A stretch of 64,000 nt of DNA from Dipodascopsis uninucleata var. uninucleata (Eukaryota > Ascomycota > Lipomycetes > Lipomycetales > Lipomycetaceae): NCBI GenBank assembly GCA_030568195.1, contig JAJLTO010000010.1:248001-312000 (forward strand), in the 5' to 3' direction. A program made the translations under genes and the position numbers. The stretch's first letter is position 1, and the number at the start of each line of letters is the position of its first letter. Below are positions 11,906 to 25,000 of the stretch, piece after piece. The notes under the pieces were generated by a model that saw only the letters and a program-made list of their open reading frames with translations, was not told the origin of the DNA and did not search any database.

Positions 11906-14047
11906 ATGGAGAGAATGAATGTTTTGGTCTATGCAGGTACGTGATTTTCTTGAGACGTAAAAATTTTCAAATCAACAGTGCTAACTAAAATGACGGCATA
12001 ATTAGATTCGGGTACCACCAATGATTCTGTCAAGCAATGTAAATTGACTCTACGGCAATTATTAGAACCTTACTATTCAGTTCTGACAGTAGATGCAGAG
12101 ACTCTTATTAAGGAACCATGGCCTGCAACTTCTTCACTACTTGTTATTCCTGGCGGCGCAGATCTACCATATTGCAAGAAATTAAATGGTCCAGGAAACG
12201 CCGTAATAGCATCTTTCGTTCGCCGTGGAGGAGCGTACCTTGGCTTTTGTGCTGGAGGCTACTACGGATCTTCACGAGTTGAATTCGAAGTGGACAACCC
12301 GGCTTTAGCTGTGGAAGGTCCGCGAGAGTTGCAATTTTTTCCCGGTATTGCCCGAGGCTGTGCTTACCCCGGTTTCGTTTACAGATCAGAATTAGGTGCT
12401 CGCGCCTGTAAAGTTAGCGTAGACACAGAATCACTGCCTGACTTTCTATCAAGCGACGAAAGCAGGGGAAATGATAATACCATGTTTACGTCTTATTATA
12501 ATGGAGGCGGTATATTCGTGGATGCAGACTTATCTGGTCGTGAGAGTGTGAAAGTATTGGCTCGTTATTCAGATCCTGTCAATGTTGCAGGAGGCGATGC
12601 TGCTGTGATCTGGTGCCAGCACGGTAATGGTGCTGTAATTCTGACTGGAATCCATCCAGAGTTCTCTCCCACTATAATGGTGAAGACCGGTAAAGATCTT
12701 CCGTCATTTTATCCAGATCTTGTTGAGACATTGAAGCGGGACAGTTCCAAGAGAGTACGATTCTTGAAGGCCATGCTTAAGAAGCTTGGAATGAGAGTGA
12801 ATGAACAATACTCTGAGGAGGGCATACCACGTATAACTGCAGTCCATGTCTGTGGATCTAGACCTGAGATGGTCAAACAATTAATGGAGACTTTCTTTGA
12901 TGATTCTTCTAAAAGTAGTTCGCTATTCGAAGGAGAAGCAGATAAATTTATGTTTGTGAAGTATACCTCAGATGCACTCGAAATCAAGCAACTTACTGTC
13001 GACATTATTAGCAATGAAGCTGACTCTCCTGAATATGATCCTCTGACATGTACTAAGCCTCATATTCTTTATACTTCTGATTCGTTTCGCTATCCGACAA
13101 ATGATGAAACACCTCTGTTTGACCATGCAACATACTTTAAGGAATACAATTCATCAAATGTAAGACGACAAGGAATTGGCTCTATTATTGCTTACTCTCA
13201 GGTTGTTACTTCTACTTCTACAATGATGGAAAAGAATCTTTCTTTGATGCGCTTATTACCTTTTGGCTATACCAATGTCTCTAGTACTCAAATCGCTGGA
13301 AGGGGCCGAGGTGGTAACCATTGGGTGTCACCAATAGGTATTATGTCGTTCTCTACTCTGATACGCCATCCCATCAATTTACAGTCCATAGCTCCAATTG
13401 TTTTCATTCAATACCTTGCTTCGATGGCACTAGTAGAAGCTGTTAGACACTATGGAGTTGGTTGCGAATCATTAGACGTCAGACTGAAGTGGCCAAATGA
13501 TATTTACGCACGTAACCCTAGCTATTCTCCTGAAGGTAAATTAGCTGGGAATGATGCTCCAGAATATCTAAAAATTGGCGGTGTTTTGGTGAACAGTAAT
13601 TATTTCGATAATCAGTATTATTTAGTTGTAGGATGTGGAATGAGTGTGAATAACGAAGCCCCCACGACCTGCTTAAATAGCCTTGTCGATATTCAGAATA
13701 AGATAAGACGCAAGAAGGGTTTACCGCTTCTTGAAAGTTTCAGGATTGAATGTCTTTTGGCGAAAGTTTTAAAATCATTTGACGAAATGTATACCGTATT
13801 CAAAGACCAAGGATTCAAAGTCTTCGAAAGTATGTACTATTCGCTTTGGCTTCATGAGAATTCGGTGGTCACTCTTGATATGTATGGTGGTTCTAAGGCA
13901 CGTATCAAGGGAATCACACTTGACTACGGAATGCTGATTGTCGAAGAACTTGATCGGAATGGCAACGAGACTGGAAAGCGTTATACCCTGCAGCCAGATG
14001 GTAACTCATTTGACATGTTGAAAGGTCTCTTGAAGAAAAAGGATTGA
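11906..14047 (+). CDS. BPL1: biotin-protein ligase (holocarboxylase synthetase)
   Basis: Activates biotin as biotinyl-AMP and transfers it to a lysine of carboxylases such as acetyl-CoA and pyruvate carboxylase. A 31-base first exon (11906-11936) encodes MERMNVLVYAG-like sequence; the second is 12006-14047; total 690 residues. The N-terminal third is the glutamine-amidotransferase-like BPL_N domain (PGGADLPYC, then GFCAGGYYG). The catalytic domain has the biotin loop GRGRGGNHW near 442, KWPNDIY near 505 and the Lys-containing KIGGVLVNS near 532, followed by the small BPL_C domain near the end. Length and architecture match fungal Bpl1. Without the tiny first exon the N-terminal strand NVLVYA would be lost, which supports the splice. 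Either Met1 or Met4 could be used. Confidence 0.96.
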
Positions 14048-14352
14048 TTAAGGATACAACCAGCAGTAAAGTTTCTGAAATGAGAAAATTGTTCTTGTTT
14101 GGCTAATGACTATTTTCCTTTCTAGCAATGTTCATGCAGTAATATCTATTTTGAGCTAATACCATTGTCGATTGTAAATTATGTTTAGAGATTTGTTTAA
14201 TATAGTTATTACATAAATATTATAATATTATCTTTAGTATCTGGTGATGGTTTGTAGCTGTCTGTTACTTTGAATTTAATATTCTCCCAAAATCTTAGAA
14301 GCATTTCTTGTAATTTTTGCGCATAGCATCAAAAATCAAATATAAGACTGCA
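14048..14352. other. intergenic region between BPL1 and GET4
   Basis: AT-rich spacer of about 300 bases holding the BPL1 3' end and the GET4 promoter. Nothing specific is recognised. Confidence 0.5.
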
Positions 14353-15636
14353 ATGAGCTCGTTAAAGTTACAAAAAACTATTACCCGTGTAAAAGAGCGG
14401 TAAGTACGCGATTTTTGGATTTGATCACAGGATTTCTTGATCGAAAATATGTTAATTCAGTCTCTCCTTTGTTTGGAGATAACCAAAGCAGAATCGCGGA
14501 TCGAGAATTCTATGAAGCGCACCAAGCATTACGTGCAGTAGCAGCACGTTATATAAAGCTGGAACAGTATGATCAAGCAATAGAGATCATATTCGAAGGA
14601 GCGCAAGAGTTTTTGAAAGCAGGAGAGGGCGGAAGTGGCGGTGATCTATCATGTTACCTTGTAGAGACTTATCGAACAGGCCATGTTCCCGTTGATGGTA
14701 AATCTAAAGGTTAGTGGCCATTTCTGGAAGTGATCTTGGCTTATATATGTTTTCAATTTAAAAATAGCTGAAGTACAGTATATTGCACGTTTTTATTGAT
14801 GTGAAAATGCTAATATTTAATACCAATAACGGTTTGTTTTCATATAGGGAGGATTGTACAACTTCTAAAACTATTCAAAGAGGGTGAGCCACGAAAGAAA
14901 CAATTCATGAAAGATATCATTCAATGGTCATTGTCATCAAGCGGATATGCGTTCGGCGATCCTGAGCTAAACCATGTACTGGGTCAAACCTATGCCGAAG
15001 GTATGTGATATTACATAAACAAAATCTTACTAAGTTTTTGCATGCTGTGATTTTGGCTGCTAACTATTATATCTTCTAGATTCATTGGTCTATGATGCCG
15101 AGCGTCTGCTCTTCGTTGGAACAAAGGAGAGTGTAGTAGTTCTAACAGACCTACTTTACGAATGGTACTCAGAGGACCCGTATGCTGAAACCGCGCCTTT
15201 CTACTTGTCCAGAGCTGTCTTTGGTTATCTTTCAGTGAGCAATATACGCGATGCTAATAGGGCTATCAACTTATTCATTGAAAAATTCATGAAATCTAAT
15301 CGTGTAGGCTCCACTGGAAATGCAGGCTCTTCTGCAGACAATAATGATATTGTTGTATTTAACTCATATCCTCTTCTGAATTTCTTACAGTTGCTGGTAA
15401 AAGTATGCCAGCGTAAAAACGCTGACCTATTCAAGCGACTTAAATTTAAGTATAAAGCCGACTTGCAGGCTGCTGGTGCGCTTGATGAAGCCCTGGACCG
15501 CATTGGAGAAATATACTGTGGCATTCAACCACCTAGGGGATCGGGAAATATACTAGATCTGATGGGCAGTTTACTTGGAGGAGGAGCATCACAGGCACAG
15601 TTACCTGCAAGCCAATCAGGTGCAGACCTTGACTAA
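14353..15636 (+). CDS. GET4: Golgi-to-ER traffic protein 4 (Get4)
   Basis: Get4 partners Get5 to hand tail-anchored membrane proteins from Sgt2 to the ATPase Get3 for insertion into the ER. Exons 14353-14399, 14489-14709, 14848-15000 and 15080-15636 join in phase to give 325 residues, the usual size. The family signature is the helical-repeat start YYEAHQ-like (here EFYEAHQALRAVAARYI) followed by AIEIIFEGAQ and GGSGGDL. The first acceptor was set at AAAG before 14489 because an earlier AG puts the frame into a stop; with it, the N terminus reads VKERRIADREFYEAHQ. The C terminus after about 290 is Gly/Gln/Ser-rich. It follows BPL1 on the same strand. Confidence 0.94.
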
Positions 15637-15830
15637 TGTATGCGAGGAAATATGTTTTGAAGCGAAGCTATAATAAGTATTAGAATAGAAGAAATCAGTT
15701 CATCACTGTACAGTTATCAATATCAAAAGAATTTTCCTGATTTACGTTTTAGGTTAATGTGAGATTGCTATTCAAGTACCTTTCTGTTCCACTAATTATA
15801 TTTTCTTTACTACTTTAGATCTTCATTAAT

Positions 15831-16730
15831 TTAGATCAAATCGGATGCCAATTCTTGATCAGGCTCGAATATCCATGCATCATCATCAAGCTTTTGAATC
15901 ATTCTTTTTAAATCTTGCTTGACCAATGTCTGTAACTCTATAGCAAGTTGTTCGTAAATAAATATTAGCATATAATACGTTATTAATACCTTTTAAGCCA
16001 CACTTACTCTTATCATTCAGCTGTCTTGATATGTCCCCGTAGGCACTGCGTATATGCTTTTTTATTTTGTACTCCATAGCTGTGTAGCTTACAGTTAGTA
16101 TACCTTGTTATAATAATGGGACATGGTCCAATTGCTATTCGAACTAGAGAACATACCTTCACTTCCTTCAATATCCTCGCCTAAAGTTATTCCCGTACGC
16201 AAATATACTATTTCTGGTTCATAAGTAACCGGATCTCTCACTATAATATCCGGAGAATGTACTTGAGAGTGTCCTTGTTCAATTCCTGCCAGTGTAGTAT
16301 CTAATTCCGTACTACTACTAGCTGTTACATGTCCGCTTACACTGTTTGCAGATGCTACCCCGTGAGAAAACGACTGCCTTGGACTTGATCTCTGTGGCAG
16401 ACACCTCCTTAATCTATGCCCCCCACCTATCAAGTGCTGTTGTTTCTGCGCCCTTCGTTCCTCCACCTGCATAGCTTCATCTTCGTCTCCATAAAAGGTA
16501 TGATCTTGAATTACAGTATTCCGACTATGCGCTCTTCTTCCTCTTGCAGTTGGAGTATCAATTCCATCGTCACTACCTATTGCGCCCGATGACCCTGCTA
16601 GGCCCCTCAGTAGCCTCCGACGAACTTCATGCACTGGCATATCTTTTTCAGTGGTTCTAAACCTGTTTCTCTTTGACTGGATCCTGAAAACAGTCTCACA
16701 TGCTTTGTTTACCGTAAAGAGGCCTAACAT
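15831..16730 (-). CDS. unrecognised three-exon protein with conserved-looking C-terminal helix
   Basis: Exons 16730-16157, 16079-16008 and 15937-15831 join in phase to 250 residues. Canonical GTATGT and GTAAGT donors and a CTAAC in the first intron support a real gene. The N-terminal two thirds is Ser/Arg-rich and probably disordered, with EVRRRLLRGLAG near 35. The last 80 residues look folded: RDPVTYEPEIVYLRTGITLG, then an amphipathic helix (MEYKIKKHIRSAYGDISRQL) continued by LVKQDLKRMIQKLDDDAWIF. No family was recognised. The nearest start upstream is 164 bases away and belongs to divergent RAI1. A further small 5' exon cannot be ruled out. Confidence 0.75.
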
Positions 16731-16894
16731 ACAGCACTAAACAATTTGGTTTAGGGTTTATAATAATTTGGCATTCGTTAGTTGAGTTGTCCACAAGATG
16801 TTCATTATTCTAAAATTTAGTAGCTACATGTCCAAAAGTGCTCTGCTTCGACCATAGTAACAAGAGTATAGAGCGATATAGAGCGATATTTGTA

Positions 16895-18286
16895 ATGGCT
16901 AACAGAAGGCCAGATTTCCATGGAAACAAATGGATTAATAATATACCAGTGCCGGAACCAGCAATGACACTTGCAAACGGTCAACCTCAGTTCAGTTTGC
17001 CAATATCAACTGCGAGAATAAAATCTGCTGCAATGAAGCAACCCAGAGAGATAACGTCTTTTTCGTTCAGCGAAACTAGAGAGTTTAAGTATGATGATTC
17101 TTCAATGGCATATCTTTACTTTCAAGAGGAGGAGATCACAGGCTCATCATCCTCGTCGATGGGAGGAGTTAACCTTTCGAATGGATTCACAACCTTCCAG
17201 AAGAGAGATGATAGCATTGATGAGCACTTAGACGGACTTCTATGGGCGTTAATGCGACTTGAGAAAGATACAGGAAAAAAAGTGACGGCAGACTTTGTTA
17301 TGTGGCGTGGATTAGTTAGAAATTTATTATGCGTTCCTTACAGTCGTGACGATGGCTTCGAGTTAAATGCCACCTATTTTGATGTATGTACCGATTATTT
17401 GATAACTATTAAGATTTGGAGATCTTTTACTGACTTTCCCTTATAATATAAACCGATAATACAGGGCCAAATATTTATAGAAGAAAACAAAGAGTATAAG
17501 TTAAATACTCAGAGGCCACTGGATCAAAGAGGAGAATTGATGTCATATTGGGGTATTTATTCAGTGTTTCTAAATAGAAGAAATCGCAAATACTTTCTGT
17601 TGCTAATCTATTTTGTTATAGGTTATAAATTTGAGCAAGTTACTACCATCCCAAAGAAGTGGTGCGAATGTACCCGGGATGAAATCGTAAAGAGAGGGGA
17701 CGGCCCAGTTAATAATAATACTCAATATTGTTCGGTTGTCAAGACAGGACTGGGAGATATAAGAGTTGTGATTGCAGGTGAAGTGGATTGTGTTGCAGAT
17801 TACAAACCAAATCCAAAGGAATTTGAGCTTAGTGATATCTTTGATAATCCTTTAGATCATTATGTAGAGCTGAAAACGAATCGCGTGATTCAATCTGACA
17901 GAGATGCAGTTAAATTTGAGAGTAAGTTGTATAAAACATGGGCACAATGCTTTCTTCTCGGAGTGCCGCGCTGTATTGTTGGCTTTAGGGATGATCAAGG
18001 ATATTTACAGATGGTGGAGGAATTTCGTACTCAGAATATTCCTGCTATTGTTAAGAAAAGCAAGTTTGCAAATCGCCATACATCGTGGGATGGAGTGGAT
18101 TCTATTGCATTTTTGGCGGCTTGTTTTCAATGGCTCAAGGCCATGATTCCGCGTTCTGATGATCACACTGTATGGAGAATTCGATACATTCCGAGATCTG
18201 ACTATTTACTACTATTCAAAACGGAGAAGAAAACATTTCTACGACCGGAATTTATCACCTGGCGTTTAGAAAGTCAACTAAACTGA
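16895..18286 (+). CDS. RAI1: decapping nuclease Rai1/DXO family
   Basis: Rai1 removes aberrant or NAD 5' caps and binds and stabilises the 5'-3' exonuclease Rat1 in the nucleus. Exons 16895-17383, 17465-17552 and 17622-18286 give 413 residues. Family landmarks are YCSVVKTGLG, the metal-binding GEVDC near 245 and VELKTNR near 274 (the E-x-D and E-x-K active-site pair), and a TWAQCFLLGVPRCIVGFRD segment. The ATG at 16895 is the first in frame; an ATG at 16829 stops after nine codons. The intron between YWG and YKFEQ leaves a single G on the left exon. No key residue seems missing. RNA partners cannot be deduced. Confidence 0.95.
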
Positions 18287-18727
18287 TCTCGCCTGCTAAC
18301 TGCGGATATACCTTTATGTATACGCCTTGTTTCTGTCACAAAATGTAGTATATGCTTTGGTGTAGTCTAACATGTATCATTATTTGTCTTTAACCATTTT
18401 ACTCGGACTTTACGTTACCTCTATTGGAGAATATAATAATGGCATTTTGGTTAACTTATATAGTGGATGCTCAATACGTATAAAATATGAATAAAGTTTA
18501 AAATTGGGAATACCTTTGAATACTCTCTATTTTTCCTTCAATTTATCTATGGAACATCACTCATTTCATTAATAAGCTGTAAAGTCGCTGATCTGGTGGA
18601 ATTTTTGAAAAGAGCCTGCGAGGACATAATTTTCTATAGTCAATGATACAATACTAAAATCGAGCCTTTTCTTTAAATAACGGGATCTAATGAGATAAGA
18701 ATATCTGGATTAAGTACCTCGATTCAG
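18287..18727. other. intergenic region RAI1 to CDC123
   Basis: AT-rich spacer of 440 bases with the RAI1 3' end and CDC123 promoter. No element is recognised. Confidence 0.5.
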
Positions 18728-20361
18728 ATGGACCGATTCGCAGATACACATGAGTTCCATTTACGAACGACTATTCCTCCATCACCTCCTTTGACTGATG
18801 ATGACGAAAACGATGATATTGAGCCTGATGATATGCCACTTGCGGGCCAAGCAAACGAAAGTTCCATAGCCCCATCATTAGAAACTGAGCAGCTACTTCC
18901 ATCGCAAGCTTTTCCTCCAGTGTCTGTCCAGCATATACGAAATTGCTCTTACTCATCATGGCATGCAAAATACAAAAATCATACTCCGCGATCAAAAATT
19001 TTAAGGCCAGTAGAGAAAGGATTTATGGATTATTTACTTTCGGATGGTATATTTCTCCCTCCTGAAGGGTAAGTACTTATAAATTACTAAGTTGTCTACT
19101 TGATGATTTACTACAATATTGATATTAACACGACATTTTTTGGTCACTTTTAGAGAAACCGCAGAGTGGAGCGATTCAGATGATGACGACCAAATCAAAC
19201 GTATAGAAGAAGATTTGAATGCACTAAGTACAAAGAGTGAAGGAGAGAATGGAAATGAGCAGAGCAGAGGCACAGGGGAAAGTAAAGAACCGGATGACGA
19301 GGAAGATGATGACGAGGACCATCTTTCAACCGCAGAAATTGATCCTTCTACAGTTTTTCAAGAACTTGATCGACAAATAAAAGATATCTTAGATGAATAT
19401 GGGGCGGTCACTCCAAAGCTAAATTGGTCTTCTCCTAGGGTATGAAAATTTCGATTTATGATTTTCTAGCATATGATTCTTTGGTGAAGTAGATGGCTAA
19501 TTAAAGATATACTATAAAGGATGCAACTTGGATCACTACTACAAACTCTTTAAAATGTGTTACTGCTGGTGATATATATCTAATTTTGAAGTCATCGGAC
19601 TTCATAATCCATGATTTGCTATATCCCTTTGAAGACTGCACAGACACTGACGAGCAAGCGCCAGAGCAAGCGCCAGAGCAAGCGAATTCATCATTGCCAT
19701 TGCAGGAGATCGAGCTAATTCTCCGAAAATGGGTTAACTTTAATCCATCGATGGAATTCAGGTGCTTTGTACGTAACAGGGAGCTTATCGCGATTTCTCA
19801 AAGATCTGAACACTTCTACGACTTTCTTGAGCCCTTGAAAGAAACATTGTCTTGTCTCATAGAAGATTTTTTTGCGGATGTTCTACAGGACACATTTCCA
19901 GATCCTAACTGTGAGTATTTTAAGGCGTCTGTCTACCAAACATCTATACACTAAGCAAGAAATTAAGGCTAACTCTAATTTATTAATGAACAGTCTGCTT
20001 TGATGTTTATATTCCTAAGCCGGAGGATAAGAAAGTCTGGCTTGTCGATATTAATCCTTTTGCTCCAAGGACTGATACACTACTATTTTCCTGGTATGAG
20101 CTATTAAATCTGGATGACATTGCATCATCTTCTGCATCTCCAATAGAGTCTCCTGAATTCAGACTTGTTTCTGAATCAGAGGGCATTCATTCATTTTCTC
20201 GAAAACCTTTTTCCTCTAATATGGTACCTCGGGATGTTGTTGATGCTAGTATACAAGGAGGGGGCGCTGGAATTGCAAGCTTTGCGAAGCAGTGGAGGGA
20301 GATGTTAGAGAAGCAAGGCGGTGACAGTAGTTCAGATAGAGCAGAGACATCGAAATCTTAA
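18728..20361 (+). CDS. CDC123: eIF2 assembly factor Cdc123 (D123 family)
   Basis: Cdc123 is an ATP-grasp-fold chaperone that binds eIF2-gamma and drives assembly of the eIF2 heterotrimer for translation initiation. Exons 18728-19068, 19154-19439, 19520-19910 and 19994-20361 give 461 residues. D123 hallmarks: SYSSWHAKYKNHTPRS early on, FMDYLLSDGIFLPP, DATWITTTNSLKC, the WVNFNPSMEFRCFVRN segment, and WLVDINPFAPRTDTLLFSW near the end (D-x-N metal-binding). An Asp/Glu-rich insertion (about 120-180) makes it longer than yeast Cdc123 (about 360 residues). A 12-base tandem repeat adds a QAPE-type repeat after residue 240. Confidence 0.95.
19653..19684 (+). repeat. 12-bp tandem repeat inside CDC123
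   Basis: About 2.7 copies of a 12-base unit (CCAGAGCAAGCG) in exon 3, in frame, encoding the residue repeat PEQA. It lies in a loop region between conserved D123 blocks, so copy-number change would probably be tolerated; that last point is inference. Confidence 0.85.
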
Positions 20362-22044
20362 AGTAGTGAATGGCGCAATAAATTATTTGAATTTGACGAT
20401 GATGATGAGCATGCTTTCCGGACATCATTTAAAACTGCTACTGATATCTTGTTGATTTAAATGAAAAGTAGACAATGCTGGAACTTAGTATTCAATTTGA
20501 AAAATAAAATGCTAATACGCTATCTAACAATACAAAATTGGCTGTTTTGTAGCCTTGCACCTAATAAAAGCATTAACCAAGGAAGGAAAAGATATATAAA
20601 GACGGCATAAAGCAGTTCTAAAGAGTCAGTTCTCAGACTGCGTTGACAACCCTCTGTTTCGCTCTCGAAAACTCGGAATATCTCAGAACACTGTATTTCA
20701 TAAAACGAATCTTTCATACAAAATTGGAAAATCAAATAAGATGTAGAAATATAAGTCAAAACTCTATATTCCTTTCTTAGCGTTACATTAATTTTTCTGA
20801 AATACACTGAAATAAGCAATATTCTCCTCTGCAAATAGGAACTACTTCCAACACCTAAAAGTAGAACTTCGCGAGAAGCAATGATAAATAAAGTAAGAGT
20901 AAATGATATGAAATATTTACTGAAATTGGTGTAATGATTAAATATCATAAGCAAATGGTTAATCCTAGTAACAATAATGAAAATCTCCGATATCCTGGAT
21001 AATTTGTGAGTTACGAAAACATAAAACAATGGTAATGATAATAAAAATGGTAATAATAACAGTAAGAAATTAAAATAGTACATCAAAAGAAAAATAAATG
21101 AAACTTTCAAGCGTCACACCCATTTTGTCTCAATCTACCATAATCCAAGTAAATTTCCAGCTGATGCTCATATCACGGCACTGATATAAAAGTCAACTAT
21201 ATTCGTCACTGTAAGCAAAGAATTATATAAATGGTAATTCAAAACATATTGTGGAAGTAATATATAACAAACAAAACAAAACAGATATAAGGTAAAAAAC
21301 TAGATACTGGAAAGAATTAGTAAGATGTATAAGTAAACATAATAAAAACTCCGCATATACTCAAACACCTCGTGCCGCTGTCAGCTGAATACCATATTAT
21401 TCCTAAAAATTTAAGCAAATTCATATCCCTGTTACCAAATTTGCCTGCTGGCATTTCTCCAAACGACAAAGCTAGAAGAAAACAAAAATAATGAATTTAA
21501 CACAAAACGTTTAAAATATCACTCAAAATAGATATAATAGCTCTCTTTAACCCAGATCATTCTAACTCAAAGCACATGTTGAGGGGCGAGAAAAGGGAAT
21601 TCGGTAAAAGATATCAAAAATACGTCGTCCCCAAAAACAAAAAGATTTAAAATAAATATGGAAGAGATAAACCAACGATGGGTCTTTAAGAAGAGATATC
21701 GGATAAGTCAGCCCGCTACACCTTGTGTTCAAGGTATTGTTTATAACAGAGAACATAGCTCTTTGAATGATATATTCTTGAGAGTAGGGTTATTAAGTTC
21801 AACTTCATCTTGCCATGGCCATTGTAATAACCAGATTGATATCCGTAAGCATAGTTGAAATCTCAAAGTACCTCGCATAAATGAGGCTTTCTTTTGGTTA
21901 TCCATTCAAGTATAGGTTATGAACTAAGTAGCCTTCAAGGTATTAAATATAATTTAATATCGGGTAACTCTGCGCCAGTTTCCACTATTACTTCCCGGAG
22001 GGAAAAGTCCTAAGGTCAAGGTTAGAAGAGCTAATCAAATAAGT
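20362..22044. other. 1.7-kb convergent spacer between CDC123 and MEI2
   Basis: No supportable gene. A 196-codon minus-strand ORF at 20520-21110 is hydrophobic and low-complexity, as expected by chance in AT-rich DNA. Much of the right half may be the MEI2 3' untranslated region, since no obvious end signal lies close to its stop. That is inference. Confidence 0.4.
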
Positions 22045-25000
22045 CTAATAGTGAATCGCGGCAGTAGTACGCATCATACCTATTTGCTGAATGCTAGCAA
22101 GTGATCTCAGCTTGCGATTCATATTATTTGGTGGTGGAAACTCTTCCTCTTGACCCTTTAACGGCCCATCTGAATAATATATTTTCGGTCTATAAGCAGC
22201 ATCTAATACATATATTTTGTTAGCCGCATATAATAGACTACACAGGAAACATTACACCATAACGTATCTGCATCATCAAGAACAGAAAAAAACAGAAAAG
22301 AACAGATAAATACCTTGATCCATAACACTTGAATTACGGAACTTTTCGATTAAACATTCTTTTCCTTGTATATTTGCATAAGAGATATCACAGATTTTCT
22401 CTGAGTTGAATCGGTTCCTTATATAAATTAGTATCAAACCCCTCTCTCATGTTCGTCAATAATTATTGTTAACTTACCATTTGGTTCCAGCTCTAGCTTT
22501 GGCGAAGGTGACAATCGCATCTGGAGAAGTGAACGATATAAATGCATATCCAACACTGGAATCTTTAGCATACTGACTAAATAAGCATAATCAAATAAAT
22601 TTATTACATACTTGCATTTATTGAGGAAATCGATTCTCAAATCTAAAAATAAAGGTTAGCAACTACTATATTTATGCAATCATATCACCTACTGACTTTT
22701 TGTCATCTTGCACGTGATCGAGATCAAAAATACAATTACGCAGATTAATACTTACATAGAAAATCATAGGTGTTCTTATTAGTTACATCGATATACTCCT
22801 TAAGCATTTGTTGGTCTACTTTGTTAGGAATGTTGCGTAACATCAGCGTAGTTCTGGTATCCAAACCACGTGCAATTCTTTCCAAATCAACAACATTATT
22901 CTTAGGAACAGTAGCACTAGTATACACGCTGTAATTGCGCGACATCACATCCGGGCAATTCTCAACTTGGAAAGCTATTTACCAATAGCATGTTAGTAAT
23001 ATTGAATCAAAAGCAAGTATAAGATGCACACTATTAGCTGCAACGGGAAAATAATAACTATAGCAAAGTTATTTAAAAAGAGAGAAAAGTGTAAATTAGC
23101 ATACTCAAAGAGGCTTCCGCATCCCAGAAAGCATCAGGACGTGGATTTCGGGGAATCGAGCTGGAAAATCGTCTTGCAGGCTTGTTAATAGATCCAAAGT
23201 AGTCTAGTTGAGAATAGTTATCGAGAGAATTTTTAGATCTGGCATAGTCATAAGACTCATGCCTAGTTAAAGCAACACTTCCAGGTGCTCTCAGATCATC
23301 AATATTGTCATCGTAATAATAGTTCTTGCTTCCACTATTGGGGTCTGCGGGACTCTGCGGCTCAGAATAACTCTCATGAAGTCTAAGACTCCTCTCGCAA
23401 ATTGTGCCAGTCGGAAGTAGTGAAAGACTACAGCGCTTACTCTCAAAGACAGGTGCATGCGCAGATAATCCTTCACGATGGGTTTCTGACTTCACCATGC
23501 CATAACTAGACTGCCTAGAACTTGGGGGAGATTCCGAATTGACGGGACTACCCATTGGCTTCATTGATGTGGCTTCCTTATAAGAAACCATAAAATAAAC
23601 ATCCTAATACAGGTTAGTATTAATGCATCTCATGAATAAATTTAACTTAGTTTATAGCAAAATAGAGCAATAAAATGACTCCGCAGATATTGAACTTCTA
23701 GGTAAGTCCAGTCTAGCCAGCGAACAAAACTAGACTCATCTATGGTCCATGTCTTCTGCTCTATTAATGTGTCGCTTATAATTAATTAACTTACGTCAAT
23801 AAGTTTGTTATTCATTGTAACAAGCGCTTTCGTGGAGTCCCTAACATCAAAGAACTCGCAGACGACGCCATATTCACCGTCTGGTTTTAGAGCCTGAACA
23901 GCCCCAAATTTCGGAAGAAATCGCTCCAAGATTGCTCGGACTTTCTTAATCGATGCACGATAGAAGCAAATCGACAATTCGCCCTCATTACTACAATAAA
24001 ATGGGATATCTAGTCCACTTTCATACATCTACAATCCACACTGTTAGTTTTGATGTTGCGTCACGTTACTTTTCTTTTGTATCCCAAAGAGATAAAAAGT
24101 AAACAAGTCAAATATCCCAACGCGCGTTGAAGCACAAACTTGCTACAGAAACGGAAGGCAAACGAAAAAACAAAGAATCTAGATTCACGTACCTGTACAA
24201 GATAGCTCTTTGGAAAGAAAGATGGTCTTAGGTGATAGCCCAGTATTGGTTGAGAGCATACGGCCTTGTATGCTGAAACTGCGTGTCTCAAATCATAGTA
24301 CGCAACAATGATCGTTCCATTTAAAGCGATTTCCCTTGTGTATATTCCACGAAGCTCTCCGAAGGCCTAAAGCAGTAAATTAGTTAGCAGATCACGCACC
24401 ATGTACAGCTGCTCGGCTACTGAAAAAAAGAAAAGAAAAATAGTGTTTGTAAAAGATAAATGTTCAGAAGATATAGAGGGGTAGCCTCTAGAAGAGACAA
24501 TCATGTGCATGTCTTGTCAAGGGGTAAAAGTTGACGCCGTCTTCGTGCGTGCTGCATATACTACATGAACAAACATAACACACCACGGTACCACCACCAT
24601 AAAAATCCCCATTATTAAAAAATTAAAAATTATTTAGTGATAATGATCTGCACAATTAAAATACCCTTAGAGCAATACCACAAAACTCAATGCGATAATA
24701 AATAATATACATCTAATATATGCCCAGTTGACCCAATATATCGTCAAATAATCTGTAAAAATTATATATAGAATTATCTGTGCTTACCTGAAACTTCTCG
24801 TATAGGAGCATGGGATCAGCTGTCTTTGATAATCCGGAAATCTTAATATAGCGACTTGACATCATAAAACTTGGATCTGCAAAGTCTGAACGAGAGTGCT
24901 CCCTCAAAATAGATAGATTGCGCGGATCAGTCATAACAGGCTTTGAGTCCTCAGAATTTAAGTAATTATGCCATGATCTAGTAGACGATGTGGTAGAGGA

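Noticed and set aside
20520-21110. 196-codon minus-strand ORF rich in Leu, Ile, Phe and Tyr
   Set aside because: Hydrophobic low-complexity translation of AT-rich DNA, no domain, no adjoining exon, and it sits in a convergent spacer.
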